DNA of 64,000 nt from Pseudomonas fluorescens (GCF_000802965.1 NZ_JSAK01000016.1:39588-103587), one strand, 5' to 3'. Counted from the stretch's first letter, positions 16,620 through 26,049 are shown. Made by a program: numbers and translations. The notes: generated by a model from the sequence alone, not told the origin.

Positions 16620-17792
16620 ATGCAGGAAACACGTTGGGCGCAAGCATGGATGGCGATAGGTCTGTTGTGGTTCTTGCTGGCCATCGCCATTGCGCCTTCC
16701 AACAAGGTTTACCAGCAAGGTTTGGTGGTATTGCTCTGGTTGCCGGCAATTATATTCTCCTGGGCCACGCGCAGCCGGCTAAAGGTGATGCTCCAGGAGC
16801 AGCGCTGGATCTACCTGCCGATGCTCGGCCTAGTGATCTGGGCATTGATCAGCCTTTCATGGACGAACGCCCCGGACATCGGTCGCGAAACCAAGCGCCT
16901 GCTATACATCCTGGTGTTTCTGCTGTTCTTTCCGGTTTTTGCCAACGGTCGACCAGAGCGAGTGATTCGCGTCATGCAGTGGGGTGGGATCGGGTTGGCG
17001 TTGACCGCGGTAGTGGCCATGACCAAGTTTTATGCAGTTGATGGCAACGCCTTGATCGCGCGCGCTGAGGGTCTGGGCGAATTGGCCCATCCGATTTTAG
17101 GTGGCTATGTCATTGGTCTGGCAGCAGTGTGGATGATCCTCTGGGCGCCACGCACTGGTTGGATGCAGATAGTCTGTGCGATTGCATTGGCTTTTCTTGG
17201 CGTGTTTGTACTCCTCAGTCAGAGTCGTGGTGCCGGTCTGGCCATGTTCATCACAATACTTGCCATGCCGATCTGGTGCCGTGACCGACGCAGTCGCATT
17301 GTCGCGGCGGCCGCTTTGATCGTAGCAATGTTGGCGTTCTGGTTTTTCGAGGCTTTGGTCGTGGCGCGTGGGGTGTCGTACCGTCCGCAGATCCTGATGG
17401 CCAGTTTGCAGATGATCGCTGAACACCCGTGGCGCGGGTTGGGTCTCGGTGCTGACTACAAAGTGTTCACAGCGGGATTGTATTTTGATCACGCCCACAA
17501 CCTGTTTACCCATGTAACCATTGTGCTCGGGCTGCCAGGGTTGTTGTTGTGGTGTGCGCTTTGGCTCGCGGTGCTGCGCGAGGCCTGGAAGGTACGGGAA
17601 ACACTCTATGGCCGGGGAATGATCGGCATCTGGTTGTTCTCGACCCTGGCCATGCAATTCGATGCTGCAAGCTTGACCGGGACACCGAGGGCTGAATGGT
17701 TCATCAGCTGGTTGCCCGTAGGGCTGGCCAGTGTTTTGGTATGGGCACGGGCCAAGCCCGACGCTTGTGATAAAATTTCGCGTTCTTCCTAA
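16620..17792 (+). CDS. waaL: O-antigen ligase
   Basis: Polytopic inner-membrane protein (390 residues from ATG 16620) of the Wzy/WaaL family, which joins undecaprenyl-linked O-antigen to the lipid A core on the periplasmic side. About ten to twelve hydrophobic spans are visible, starting with WMAIGLLWFLLAIAIAP. The large periplasmic loop holds the conserved-type histidine in GLYFDHAHNLFTHVTIVLG near residue 290. GTG 16590 and ATG 16596 are in frame, but AGGAG at 16607-16611 is eight bases from ATG 16620. msbA follows within 16 bases, so ligation and lipid A export share a transcript. Confidence 0.87.
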   Translation: MQETRWAQAWMAIGLLWFLLAIAIAPSNKVYQQGLVVLLWLPAIIFSWATRSRLKVMLQEQRWIYLPMLGLVIWALISLSWTNAPDIGRETKRLLYILVFLLFFPVFANGRPERVIRVMQWGGIGLALTAVVAMTKFYAVDGNALIARAEGLGELAHPILGGYVIGLAAVWMILWAPRTGWMQIVCAIALAFLGVFVLLSQSRGAGLAMFITILAMPIWCRDRRSRIVAAAALIVAMLAFWFFEALVVARGVSYRPQILMASLQMIAEHPWRGLGLGADYKVFTAGLYFDHAHNLFTHVTIVLGLPGLLLWCALWLAVLREAWKVRETLYGRGMIGIWLFSTLAMQFDAASLTGTPRAEWFISWLPVGLASVLVWARAKPDACDKISRSS

Positions 17793-17807
17793 CCAGTGAG
17801 CTCTACG

Positions 17808-19613
17808 ATGAGTGACGCACCGCCCAAAGCGGGACAGGATTCCAGCCTGAAAATCTATTTTCGGCTGTTGGGGTATGTGAAACCCTACATCGGCCTTTTC
17901 CTGGTGAGTATCGTGGGCTTCGTGATCTTTGCCTCTACTCAGCCGATGCTTGCGGGAATTCTCAAATATTTCGTCGATGGCCTGAGTAACCCGGAAGCGG
18001 TGCTCTTCCCCAACGTTCCTTATTTGAAGGATCTGCAGTTACTGATGGCCGTGCCGTTGCTGATCATCCTGATCGCTGCGTGGCAGGGGCTGGGTTCGTT
18101 TCTCGGCAACTATTATCTGGCGAAGGTTTCGTTGGGGCTGGTGCATGACTTGCGCATCGAGTTGTTCAACAAACTGCTGGTGCTGCCCAACCGCTACTTC
18201 GATACCCACAACTCCGGGCATCTGATTTCGCGCATCACGTTCAACGTGACCATGGTGACGGGTGCCGCCACGGATGCCATCAAAGTGGTGATCCGCGAAG
18301 GCCTGACCGTGGTTTTCCTGTTCGCCTATCTGCTGTGGATGAACTGGAAACTGACCCTGGTGATGCTGGCCATCCTGCCGCTGATTGCATTCATGGTGGG
18401 TAATACCAGCAAGAAATTCCGCAAGCAGAGCAAGAAAATCCAGGTGGCCATGGGCGATGTCACTCACGTGGCTTCCGAAACCATTCAGGGCTATCGCGTG
18501 GTGCGCAGCTTCGGTGGCGAGAGTTACGAAGAGCAGCGCTTTGCCGCCGCCAGCCAGGGCAACACCGACAAACAATTGCGCATGACCAAGACCGGTGCGG
18601 TCTACACCCCCATGCTGCAGTTGGTGATCTACACCGCCATGGCGGTGCTGATGTTCTTGGTGCTGTTCCTGCGTGGCGACGCCACGGCCGGTGACCTGGT
18701 GGCCTACATCACTGCCGCAGGCTTGCTGCCCAAGCCGATCCGGCAATTGTCGGAAGTCAGCTCGACCATCCAGAAAGGTGTCGCCGGTGCCGAGAGCATC
18801 TTCGAGCAACTGGATGTTGAGCCTGAAGTGGATAACGGCACGGTCGAGCGTGATCGGGTCAACGGTCATCTGGAAGTGCGCAACCTCAGTTTCACGTATC
18901 CGGGGACCGAACGCGAGGTGTTGAAGAACATCAGCTTCAGTGCGGCGCCGGGGCAAATGATTGCGCTGGTTGGCCGTTCCGGCAGCGGCAAGTCGACCCT
19001 GGCGAGCCTGATTCCGCGTTTCTATCACCATGACATCGGTGAAATCCTGCTCGATGACGTCGAAATCGAAGACTATCGCCTGCGTAATTTGCGTCGACAT
19101 GTTGCTCAGGTCACGCAGCATGTGACCCTGTTCAACGACACCATTGCCAACAACATTGCCTACGGTGACCTGGCCGGCGCACCTCGCGCCGACATTGAAA
19201 AAGCTGCCGCGGATGCTTACGCGATGGACTTCATCGCGCAGATGCCGGAAGGCCTGGACACCCAGGTCGGTGAAAACGGTGTGCTGCTGTCCGGCGGACA
19301 GCGCCAGCGTCTGGCGATTGCCCGGGCGCTGTTGAAGAATGCACCACTGCTGATTCTCGACGAGGCGACTTCGGCGCTCGATACCGAATCCGAGCGCCAC
19401 ATTCAGGCCGCGCTGGATCACGTCATGAAGGGCCGTACCACTCTGGTGATCGCTCACCGCCTGTCGACCATCGAGAAGGCTGACCTGATTCTGGTGATGG
19501 ACCAGGGGCAAATCGTCGAGCGTGGCACTCACTCGCAACTGCTGGCGCAAAATGGCTACTACTCGCGCCTGCATGCGATGGGCCTCGACGCTCCGGCGCA
19601 AGACATCGCCTGA
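17808..19613 (+). CDS. msbA: Lipid A export ABC transporter, ATP-binding/permease
   Basis: Half-transporter of 601 residues that flips lipid A-core across the inner membrane. Six transmembrane segments fill residues 20-310. The nucleotide-binding domain has Walker A GRSGSGKST near 388, the signature LSGGQRQRL near 494, Walker B LLILDEATSALD near 512, and the H-loop VIAHRLSTI. The ATG at 17808 is chosen over GTG 17796 because MSDAPPKAGQDSSLKIYFRL matches the usual family start. A sulfotransferase and APS kinase pair follows in place of a direct junction with hldE. Confidence 0.95.
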   Translation: MSDAPPKAGQDSSLKIYFRLLGYVKPYIGLFLVSIVGFVIFASTQPMLAGILKYFVDGLSNPEAVLFPNVPYLKDLQLLMAVPLLIILIAAWQGLGSFLGNYYLAKVSLGLVHDLRIELFNKLLVLPNRYFDTHNSGHLISRITFNVTMVTGAATDAIKVVIREGLTVVFLFAYLLWMNWKLTLVMLAILPLIAFMVGNTSKKFRKQSKKIQVAMGDVTHVASETIQGYRVVRSFGGESYEEQRFAAASQGNTDKQLRMTKTGAVYTPMLQLVIYTAMAVLMFLVLFLRGDATAGDLVAYITAAGLLPKPIRQLSEVSSTIQKGVAGAESIFEQLDVEPEVDNGTVERDRVNGHLEVRNLSFTYPGTEREVLKNISFSAAPGQMIALVGRSGSGKSTLASLIPRFYHHDIGEILLDDVEIEDYRLRNLRRHVAQVTQHVTLFNDTIANNIAYGDLAGAPRADIEKAAADAYAMDFIAQMPEGLDTQVGENGVLLSGGQRQRLAIARALLKNAPLLILDEATSALDTESERHIQAALDHVMKGRTTLVIAHRLSTIEKADLILVMDQGQIVERGTHSQLLAQNGYYSRLHAMGLDAPAQDIA

Positions 19614-19801
19614 TTACGGCACAAGGGGGAGCGTGACTCGCCTTTGTACACGCCGGGCGCGCAATGCGCCAGGCGATATGTATCCAGACCTTTACGTTTC
19701 TTGACCAAACCGGAATAAATCTCGGCATCGCGCTTGTTAAGGTTCCTGAACGAATTTTGACTTCAATCGAGAGGGCCATCCCTTTCGCGCGGGTGCCGGT
19801 T

Positions 19802-20506
19802 ATGTTGCAGCGTTATCTCTGGAAACTGTTGCCCAAGTCGCAACGGCAGTTCTTGCTGGGGCGTCTGTCGGTCGTGGACCGTCAGGTGGTGAACAAGTCG
19901 ATGTCGGCCAATCTGGGCTTCCCCCAGCCCTTCGCGCAGCGTTCCTGTCTGTTTATCCACGTACCCAAATGCGCCGGGAGCAGCGTCTGCGAAGCGCTGT
20001 TTGATAACTGGAGACCGGGTCACCTGCCGTTGTACTGGTACGAAGAACAATTCCCGCAACAGTTTGGCAATAGCTTCAAATTTGCCTTTGTCCGCGATCC
20101 TTTGGAGAGGGCGTACTCGGCTTACGCGTATCTGCGAGGCAACGAACTGGGGCCGCGCGATCATTCAGCGCAGAAACTGGTGAAGCAATACCGCGACTTC
20201 GACGATTTTGTCGCCCGTTGGCTGCACCCCGAGAGCATTCACCGTCAACTGCATTTCGCTGCACAGACAGACTTCCTCACCGATTCTCTAGGGCACCTGG
20301 CACTCGACTTCATTGGCCATCAGGAGCATCTGGAGCGGGATTTCAGCTGGGTATGCGAACAACTGGGGTACAGCGTACAGTTGCCCCGCATCAATAATTC
20401 TCAACAGCGGCGTTTCGGGCTTGCTCGCGATTTCTGCTCGGTCCGTACCCGGCGCCTGGTTCGTCGGGTGTATCAGCGCGATTACGAGATGCTCGGTTAT
20501 GAATGA
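19802..20506 (+). CDS. Sulfotransferase family protein
   Basis: A 234-residue PAPS-dependent sulfotransferase. The 5'-phosphosulfate-binding loop FIHVPKCAGSSV lies at about residues 50-61 and the 3'-phosphate-binding motif FAFVRDPLERAYSAY at about 94-108; both are intact. No signal peptide or membrane span is seen, so it probably acts in the cytoplasm. A longer frame starts at 19664, but ATG 19802 gives a normal family start; its ribosome site is weak. The 3' end overlaps an adenylylsulfate kinase gene that makes its PAPS donor. Location between msbA and hldE suggests an LPS or other surface-glycan acceptor; this is inference. Confidence 0.82.
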   Translation: MLQRYLWKLLPKSQRQFLLGRLSVVDRQVVNKSMSANLGFPQPFAQRSCLFIHVPKCAGSSVCEALFDNWRPGHLPLYWYEEQFPQQFGNSFKFAFVRDPLERAYSAYAYLRGNELGPRDHSAQKLVKQYRDFDDFVARWLHPESIHRQLHFAAQTDFLTDSLGHLALDFIGHQEHLERDFSWVCEQLGYSVQLPRINNSQQRRFGLARDFCSVRTRRLVRRVYQRDYEMLGYE

Positions 20507-21104
20507 GGCGCTGCCGATCCCGGCTCCCCGAATCAAGCCCTATGCATTAGCGCTCTCGAACCGTGACCGTGCGGCAATCAAATCGCAGCGCCCGCGCTGC
20601 ATCTGGCTGACGGGGTTGTCCGGGGCGGGTAAATCAACGTTGGCCAATGGCCTGGAGTTGCAGCTCAACCAACTCGCCCTGCACACCTTTGTGCTCGATG
20701 GCGACAACTTGCGCGCCGGCCTTTGTAACGATTTGGGGATGGACGCGGAAAGTCGTCGGGAAAACATCCGGCGCATTGCCGAGGTAGCTCGCCTGATGGT
20801 CGATGCGGGCCTGATTGTGATTGTCGCGGCGATCTCGCCGTTCCGCGCCGAACGCGAGGCTGCGCGTCGGCTGTTCGCCGAGGGCGACTTCATCGAAGTG
20901 TATGTGAGTACGCCGTTTGCGGTCTGCGCCCAGCGCGACCCCAAGGGTTTATACCGGGCTGCGCGTCAAGGACGTATCAAGGACTTCACGGGGATCGACA
21001 GTCCCTACGAGGCACCCCTTGATGCAGAGTACGAAATTGATACCCACGTATTGGAAACGTCAGATGCCTGCAGGCGTTTGTCGGAGTTTCTGCTCAAAAA
21101 ATGA
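20499..21104 (+). CDS. cysC: Adenylylsulfate (APS) kinase
   Basis: Phosphorylates APS to PAPS with ATP. The 201-residue protein has the P-loop WLTGLSGAGKSTLANGLE near 36-53, the APS-binding LDGDNLRAGLCNDLGM near 66-81, RRENIRRIAEVARL, and the lid region DPKGLYRAARQGRIKDFTGID near 148-168, all diagnostic. ATG 20499 overlaps the sulfotransferase stop by eight bases, so the two are translated together. A dedicated copy next to a sulfotransferase points to modification chemistry rather than assimilation of sulfate to cysteine. Confidence 0.92.
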   Translation: MNEALPIPAPRIKPYALALSNRDRAAIKSQRPRCIWLTGLSGAGKSTLANGLELQLNQLALHTFVLDGDNLRAGLCNDLGMDAESRRENIRRIAEVARLMVDAGLIVIVAAISPFRAEREAARRLFAEGDFIEVYVSTPFAVCAQRDPKGLYRAARQGRIKDFTGIDSPYEAPLDAEYEIDTHVLETSDACRRLSEFLLKK

Positions 21105-21206
21105 GCAGAAACCCCTGTTCAGCGATCCGGTTGCAGCCGTCGCACAAGCCCGTGCCCACCCTGTGTTAATATCGCGCCCCTGTTCATTTTGTATGTGGGT
21201 TGCTCC

Positions 21207-22631
21207 ATGAAGTTGTCCATGCCGCGATTCGATCAAGCCCCTGTCTTGGTGGTCGGCGATGTCATGCTCGACCGTTACTGGCATGGTGGTACCTCACGGA
21301 TTTCCCCTGAGGCGCCAGTACCGGTAGTCAAGGTCGAGAACATCGAGGACCGCCCGGGCGGTGCCGCCAACGTTGCGTTGAACATTGCTGCGCTCGGCGC
21401 GCCCGCTTCGCTGGTCGGTGTGACCGGCGACGATGAAGCCGCCGACAGCCTGGTCAATAGCCTCAAGGGTGCAGGCGTGCGGGCGTTGTTCCAGCGCATC
21501 GCGCACCAGCCGACCATCGTCAAGCTGCGGGTGATGAGCCGTCACCAGCAACTGCTGCGCATCGACTTCGAAGAGCCGTTCGCCACCGACGCCCTGGCGT
21601 TGTCCGCGCAGGTCGACGAATTGCTCGAAGGCATCAAGGTGCTGGTCCTGTCCGACTACGGCAAAGGCGCACTGAAAAACCATCAGGTGTTGATCCAGGC
21701 CGCCCGTGCCCGTGGCATTCCGGTGCTGGCCGACCCAAAGGGCAAGGATTTTTCGATCTACCGTGGTGCGAGCCTGATCACGCCGAACCTCAGCGAATTC
21801 GAAACCATCGTCGGCGGTTGCGCCGATGAGCACGAATTGGTGAGCAAGGGCGCGCAGCTGATGCACGACCTCGAGCTCGGCGCCTTGCTGGTCACCCGTG
21901 GCGAGCACGGCATGACACTGCTGCGCCCGGATCATCCGGCGCTGCACCTGCCGGCCCGCGCCCGTGAAGTGTTCGACGTGACCGGCGCCGGCGACACGGT
22001 GATTTCCACCCTGGCGGCGGCGATTGCCGCTGGCGAAGAACTGCCGCATGCGGTCGGCCTGGCCAACCTGGCGGCGGGCATCGTGGTCGGCAAGCTCGGT
22101 ACGGCGGCGATCAGCGCGCCGGAACTGCGTCGTGCTATCCAGCGTGAAGAGGGTTCCGAGCGCGGTGTGTTGGGTCTCGAGCAGCTGCTGCTGGCGGTCG
22201 ACGATGCCCGTGCGCATAAAGAGAAGATCGTGTTCACCAACGGCTGCTTCGACATCCTGCATGCCGGCCACGTGACGTACCTGGAGCAGGCGCGGGCGCA
22301 AGGCGATCGCCTGATCGTTGCGGTCAACGACGATGCCTCGGTCAGCCGCCTGAAAGGGCCGGGTCGACCGATCAACAGCGTCGACCGGCGCATGGCTGTG
22401 CTGGCGGGTCTGGGCGCGGTGGATTGGGTGATCAGCTTCCCTGAAGGCACCCCGGAAAACCTGCTGCGCGAGGTCAAGCCGGATGTGTTGGTCAAGGGTG
22501 GGGACTACGGGATCGACCAAGTGGTCGGCGCCGACATCGTGACCGCTTACGGCGGCACCGTGAAAGTCCTGGGGTTGGTGGAAAACAGCTCCACGACCGC
22601 GATCGTCGAGAAGATCCGCAAGTCCGAGTGA
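21207..22631 (+). CDS. hldE: Bifunctional heptose 7-phosphate kinase / heptose 1-phosphate adenylyltransferase
   Basis: Makes ADP-D-glycero-beta-D-manno-heptose, the precursor of the donor used by WaaC and WaaF. The 474-residue protein joins a ribokinase-like domain (residues 1 to about 320: VVGDVMLDRYW, RPGGAANVALNIAALG, TGAGDTVISTLAAAIAAG) to a nucleotidyltransferase domain (TNGCFDILHAGHVTYLEQA near 343-361). The start at ATG 21207 gives the standard length. Synthesis of the sugar donor is thus encoded beside the transferases. A REP doublet follows. Confidence 0.95.
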   Translation: MKLSMPRFDQAPVLVVGDVMLDRYWHGGTSRISPEAPVPVVKVENIEDRPGGAANVALNIAALGAPASLVGVTGDDEAADSLVNSLKGAGVRALFQRIAHQPTIVKLRVMSRHQQLLRIDFEEPFATDALALSAQVDELLEGIKVLVLSDYGKGALKNHQVLIQAARARGIPVLADPKGKDFSIYRGASLITPNLSEFETIVGGCADEHELVSKGAQLMHDLELGALLVTRGEHGMTLLRPDHPALHLPARAREVFDVTGAGDTVISTLAAAIAAGEELPHAVGLANLAAGIVVGKLGTAAISAPELRRAIQREEGSERGVLGLEQLLLAVDDARAHKEKIVFTNGCFDILHAGHVTYLEQARAQGDRLIVAVNDDASVSRLKGPGRPINSVDRRMAVLAGLGAVDWVISFPEGTPENLLREVKPDVLVKGGDYGIDQVVGADIVTAYGGTVKVLGLVENSSTTAIVEKIRKSE

Positions 22632-22642
22632 CGTTCGATCAC

Positions 22643-22776
22643 TGTGGCGAGGGAGCTTGCTCCCGCTGGGTCGCGAAGCGGCCCTAAAGCCATACACCGC
22701 GGTTATCCAGGTGGGTTTGTGTCTGATGGTCTTACGACTGCTGCGCAGTCGAGCGGGAGCAAGCTCCCTCGCCACA
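22643..22776. repeat. REPIN doublet
   Basis: Arms at 22643-22667 and 22752-22776 are inverted copies of the REP core GGCGAGGGAGCTTGCTCCC. They fill the gap between hldE and the convergent gene and probably act as a two-sided transcript end. Confidence 0.85.
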
Positions 22777-22791
22777 AACCTCCACTGCTTC

Positions 22792-23757
22792 TTATCGTGC
22801 TGCTTTTCGCGGCACGATCTTCTTCAGCAGCATCTTCGCCTTCCCGCGCAACCGCGCCAGTCCCGAATCTTTCCCCGGCGGCGTCAACCCCTGCTGCCTG
22901 ACCCAATCCTTCCAGCGAATCCGCTCATCCCTCACCAGCCAACCTTCTTGCCGGGCAAAGCTTTCGGCCAGGTACAAGCCGCGCGTGCTCGCCGGGTATA
23001 ACTGATCCTTCTTCAAGGTGTAGAGCTCGGCCATGGGATGGCCGTCCTGCAAAGGCATGAGATACAAGTCGGGACGCTTGCGATCGAGGCGAGCGACGAG
23101 CTGATCACCTTCCAGCCGTTCATCGACATGGAACAGGCTCAAGGATTTTGCTTCCTTGGGCACGTCCAGGCGCAAGTCGTAGATCAATTGCAGCGAGGCG
23201 GTCGGCAAGTGCACATAGGCGCGCGGGCGCTCGATCAACTGCAGGTTGGCGCAACGCACCGGCCGTGCTGAGCCGGACAGCGGGGACAGGCGAAACGGCA
23301 GCGCCTCGCGGTAATGCAGCGCCGACGAGTAGGGCGCCGGCAACCAAGTGTCGTTGAAGCGCCCGCCGAGCCAGCCTTCCGGGGTTTCCAGCAAGCATTC
23401 CTCGGCAATCTCCTGGATCGCCGTGTGCAGCGGCAGATTCAGTTCATGGGCCGGCACGTAGCCGGAAATCAGCTTGAGCACGACATCGCCGCGGTCTTGT
23501 CGGCGTTGACGCACCAGCACCCAGTAATCGCGATTCTGCCAATGCAGCGTCAGGCGTACCGAAACGCCGAGGTTGGCCAGTTCAAGGGAAAACCGGTTCG
23601 AGTCGGCGACCGTTACCGGGCGCCGACGTTGAAGGATCTGAGAGAAATTCAGCGGTCTCCCGACGCTCTGATAGCTCAGGCCTTCGGGAGTCGCTTCGAC
23701 GAATAATGGCAGGGTCTTGAAGTTGCTCGGGTTCTTTCTTATGAGCGTACGCGGCAT
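22792..23757 (-). CDS. Conserved protein with a Nudix-like segment
   Basis: A 321-residue soluble protein I recognise only as conserved among pseudomonads (PAO1 PA4993 position, from memory). Near residues 98-125 it carries GYVPAHELNLPLHTAIQEIA followed by EECLL, which resembles a Nudix box (Gx5E, then REUxEExGU). There are two extra residues, Gln replaces Arg and Leu replaces the second Gly. The second half has several RDERI/KDWV-type motifs and a lysine-rich C-terminus (RGKAKMLLKKIVPRKAAR). Function unknown; a degenerate Nudix domain is the only hint. It ends 15 bases from the REP doublet. Confidence 0.7.
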   Translation of the reverse strand: MPRTLIRKNPSNFKTLPLFVEATPEGLSYQSVGRPLNFSQILQRRRPVTVADSNRFSLELANLGVSVRLTLHWQNRDYWVLVRQRRQDRGDVVLKLISGYVPAHELNLPLHTAIQEIAEECLLETPEGWLGGRFNDTWLPAPYSSALHYREALPFRLSPLSGSARPVRCANLQLIERPRAYVHLPTASLQLIYDLRLDVPKEAKSLSLFHVDERLEGDQLVARLDRKRPDLYLMPLQDGHPMAELYTLKKDQLYPASTRGLYLAESFARQEGWLVRDERIRWKDWVRQQGLTPPGKDSGLARLRGKAKMLLKKIVPRKAAR

Positions 23758-23789
23758 GTCGGCTCCTGCTTAAGGCCGCGTGGGCGGCG

Positions 23790-24602
23790 TCAGTTGCTAC
23801 GTAGGACCTGGGCAACGGTCGCGACGTTGTGGGCGAGGTGCAGCGGATTGATGGTCCCGACAATAGCACTGGCCACACCCGGATGTTCGAACAACAACTC
23901 GAAACTGGCGCGCACCGGGTCCACGCCCGGACTCAGGCACACGTGACCGCTGGCGAGGGCTTTTTTGACCAGAATGGCTTTGCCGTGAGCAGCAGCATAG
24001 TCAATGACGGCCTTTTCGGTTTGCTCGTTCAGATTGTAGGTGACCATCGCGCAATCGCCTTGCTCCAGAGCCTTCAAACCGCCTTCGACGGTTTTCCCGG
24101 AAAAGCCGAAGCCGCGAATCTTGCCTTCGGCCTTGAGTTCGGCGAGCGTCGCATAGACCTCGCAGTCGTTGAGGATCGCCAAATCGTTGCCGTCGGAGTG
24201 CACCAGCACCAGGTCGATGAAATCCGTTTCCAGACGTTGCAGGCTGCGTTCCACCGAGAGCCGGGTATGGGCGGCGCTGAAATCGTGGCGCGACAGGCCG
24301 TCGGCAAATTCTTCACCGACCTTGCTGACAATCACCCAATCCTTGCGCTGACCGCGCAACAGCGGGCCGAGGCGTTCTTCGCTGCGACCATAGGCCGGCG
24401 CGGTGTCGATCAGATTGATGCCGAGGTCGCGGGCTAGTTTGAGCAGCATGCGCGCTTCGTCATCATCGGGAATCTGGAAACCGTTGGGGTATTTCACCCC
24501 TTGATCGCGGCCGAGTTTTACCGTGCCCAGGCCCAGCGGCGACACCAGCAGGCCGGTGCTGCCCAGCGGGCGATGCAAGTCGTGCAGGGTCGGTATGCTC
24601 AT
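23790..24602 (-). CDS. Aldo/keto reductase
   Basis: A 270-residue NADPH-dependent oxidoreductase of the aldo/keto reductase family. It starts with the typical PLGSTGLLVSPLGLGTVKLG. The catalytic region reads DTAPAYGRSEERLGPLL (Asp and Tyr) near residues 60-76, followed by VIVSKVGEEF (Lys) and LVLVHSDG (His) near 132. The C-terminal cofactor region has GVASAIVGTINPLHLAHNV. It overlaps the upstream FAD oxidoreductase gene by four bases, so the pair is an operon. Substrate unknown. Confidence 0.88.
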   Translation of the reverse strand: MSIPTLHDLHRPLGSTGLLVSPLGLGTVKLGRDQGVKYPNGFQIPDDDEARMLLKLARDLGINLIDTAPAYGRSEERLGPLLRGQRKDWVIVSKVGEEFADGLSRHDFSAAHTRLSVERSLQRLETDFIDLVLVHSDGNDLAILNDCEVYATLAELKAEGKIRGFGFSGKTVEGGLKALEQGDCAMVTYNLNEQTEKAVIDYAAAHGKAILVKKALASGHVCLSPGVDPVRASFELLFEHPGVASAIVGTINPLHLAHNVATVAQVLRSN

Positions 24603-25774
24603 GGCAGCAGTTGCTCCCAGGCCGGGACGCCCATGGGCGGCTTTGGCAATTCGGGTAGCGGTGTGAGCGGACCAGGTTGAATGCCATCGCGGGCCAGGCT
24701 TGCAATCACGCGGTCGGCAAAGTCTGGTGCCAGCGCCAGTTTGGTTGGCCAGCCCACCAGCAGGCGACCTTCCTCGGCAACAAACGCATTGTCAGGGCGG
24801 GTTAGCCCTGATTGCAGCGGCTCGGCGCGGTCCACGCGCAAGGTCGCCCATTGCGCCGTGCTCAAGTCGATCCAGGGCAGCAACTGGCCGAGTTCTTTCT
24901 GCGCGGTGGCGATTTGCTCGGCAGGTTCACGGGCCACGCCTTCGGCTTCGGCGATGTCGCCGCCCATGTACCAGACCCATTGACCATCAGCGGCCGGGTG
25001 GGTGGTCACGGTGATGCGCGGTTTGGTCCCACCGCCCAGGCAGTGGGCGTACAGCGGTTTGAGCCCCGGGCCTTTGGCGATGATCATGTGCAGCGGCCGA
25101 CGCTGCATGGCGGGCTGGCTCAGGCCCAGCGCTTCGAGCAGCGCCGCTGTCCCGGCGCCGGCGCTCAAGACGATGCGTTGAGCACGGATTTCGCGCTCGT
25201 CCACCTTCAGGCCGACCAACACGCCACCTTCAAGCAACGGTTCGATTTTTTGGCCGGCGAGCAAGCCGTCGCCCGCCAGATCGGCCAGGCGCTGAACCAG
25301 GCTCGGCACATCGATGACCAGTTCCGCCAGGCGATAGACTTTGCCTTTGAAGCGCTTGTCTTGCAGCGCGGGCGGCAGTTGATCGCCCTTGACCTGATCG
25401 ACACGACCGCGCACGGCTTTGCTGGCAAAGAAGCTGGTGAGGTTGCCGGCGATCGTGCCGGGGGACCACAAGTAGTGGGCTTCGGACAACAGGCGTACGC
25501 CGGACAGGTCCAACTCCCCGTCGCCAGCGAGGGCTTCACGCCAGCGCCGCGGCATGTCGGCGATGGCTTCCGAGGCGCCGGTCAGGGCGCCATGCAGCGC
25601 GTACTTGGCGCCGCCGTGGATGATGCCCTGGGACTTCACACTCTGCCCGCCGCCGAGGCTGGCGCTTTCCACCAGCACGGTCGAAAAACCCTGGCGACGC
25701 AGGCGCGCATTCAGCCAGAGGCCGGCGACACCAGCGCCGACAATCAGAACGTCGGTGGAAATTACGGATGGCAT
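24599..25774 (-). CDS. FAD-dependent oxidoreductase (DAO family)
   Basis: A 391-residue flavoprotein. The N-terminal Rossmann motif VLIVGAGVAGLWLNARLRRQG sits at residues 8-28, followed by QSVKSQGIIHGGAKYAL, the flavin-contact stretch of the D-amino-acid/glycerol-3-phosphate oxidase group, and VLSAGAGTAALLEALGL near 206. Its ATG is at 25774 with a REP downstream of its promoter region. It is first in a two-gene unit with the aldo/keto reductase, so the two may act in one redox route, but the substrate cannot be inferred. Confidence 0.85.
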   Translation of the reverse strand: MPSVISTDVLIVGAGVAGLWLNARLRRQGFSTVLVESASLGGGQSVKSQGIIHGGAKYALHGALTGASEAIADMPRRWREALAGDGELDLSGVRLLSEAHYLWSPGTIAGNLTSFFASKAVRGRVDQVKGDQLPPALQDKRFKGKVYRLAELVIDVPSLVQRLADLAGDGLLAGQKIEPLLEGGVLVGLKVDEREIRAQRIVLSAGAGTAALLEALGLSQPAMQRRPLHMIIAKGPGLKPLYAHCLGGGTKPRITVTTHPAADGQWVWYMGGDIAEAEGVAREPAEQIATAQKELGQLLPWIDLSTAQWATLRVDRAEPLQSGLTRPDNAFVAEEGRLLVGWPTKLALAPDFADRVIASLARDGIQPGPLTPLPELPKPPMGVPAWEQLLP

Positions 25775-25830
25775 GCGGCGACCTCAGTGTTCAAGACGAG
25801 GGCGCAGTATACAGAGCTGAGACGGGAAAA

Positions 25831-26032
25831 AAGATCGCAGCCTTCGGCAGCTACTACATTGGAATGCATACCCCTGTAGCGATAGCGGTGTGTGATCACT
25901 GTGGCGAGGGAGCTTGCTCCCGCTCGGCTGCGAAGCAGTCGCAAATTCGGCTGCCTCGGTGTGCCAGGATAAATGCGGATTGAGGGCCTAGGGCGGCTTC
26001 GCCACCCAGCGGGAGCAAGCTCCCTCGCCACA
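25831..26032. repeat. REP half-element and REPIN doublet
   Basis: A single REP of the second family (GATCGCAGCCTTCGGCAGCT) starts near 25831. A doublet of the GGCGAGGGAGCTTGCTCCC family has arms at 25900-25924 and 26008-26032. Together they fill the gap between the oxidoreductase gene and the SMR transporter gene. Confidence 0.8.
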
Positions 26033-26049
26033 AAATGTTGTTATTTCAG

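Noticed and set aside
21131..21172. Promoter for hldE (TTGCAG and TAATAT)
   Set aside because: The two hexamers are 30 bp apart, which is too far for one promoter; TAATAT alone is weak evidence.
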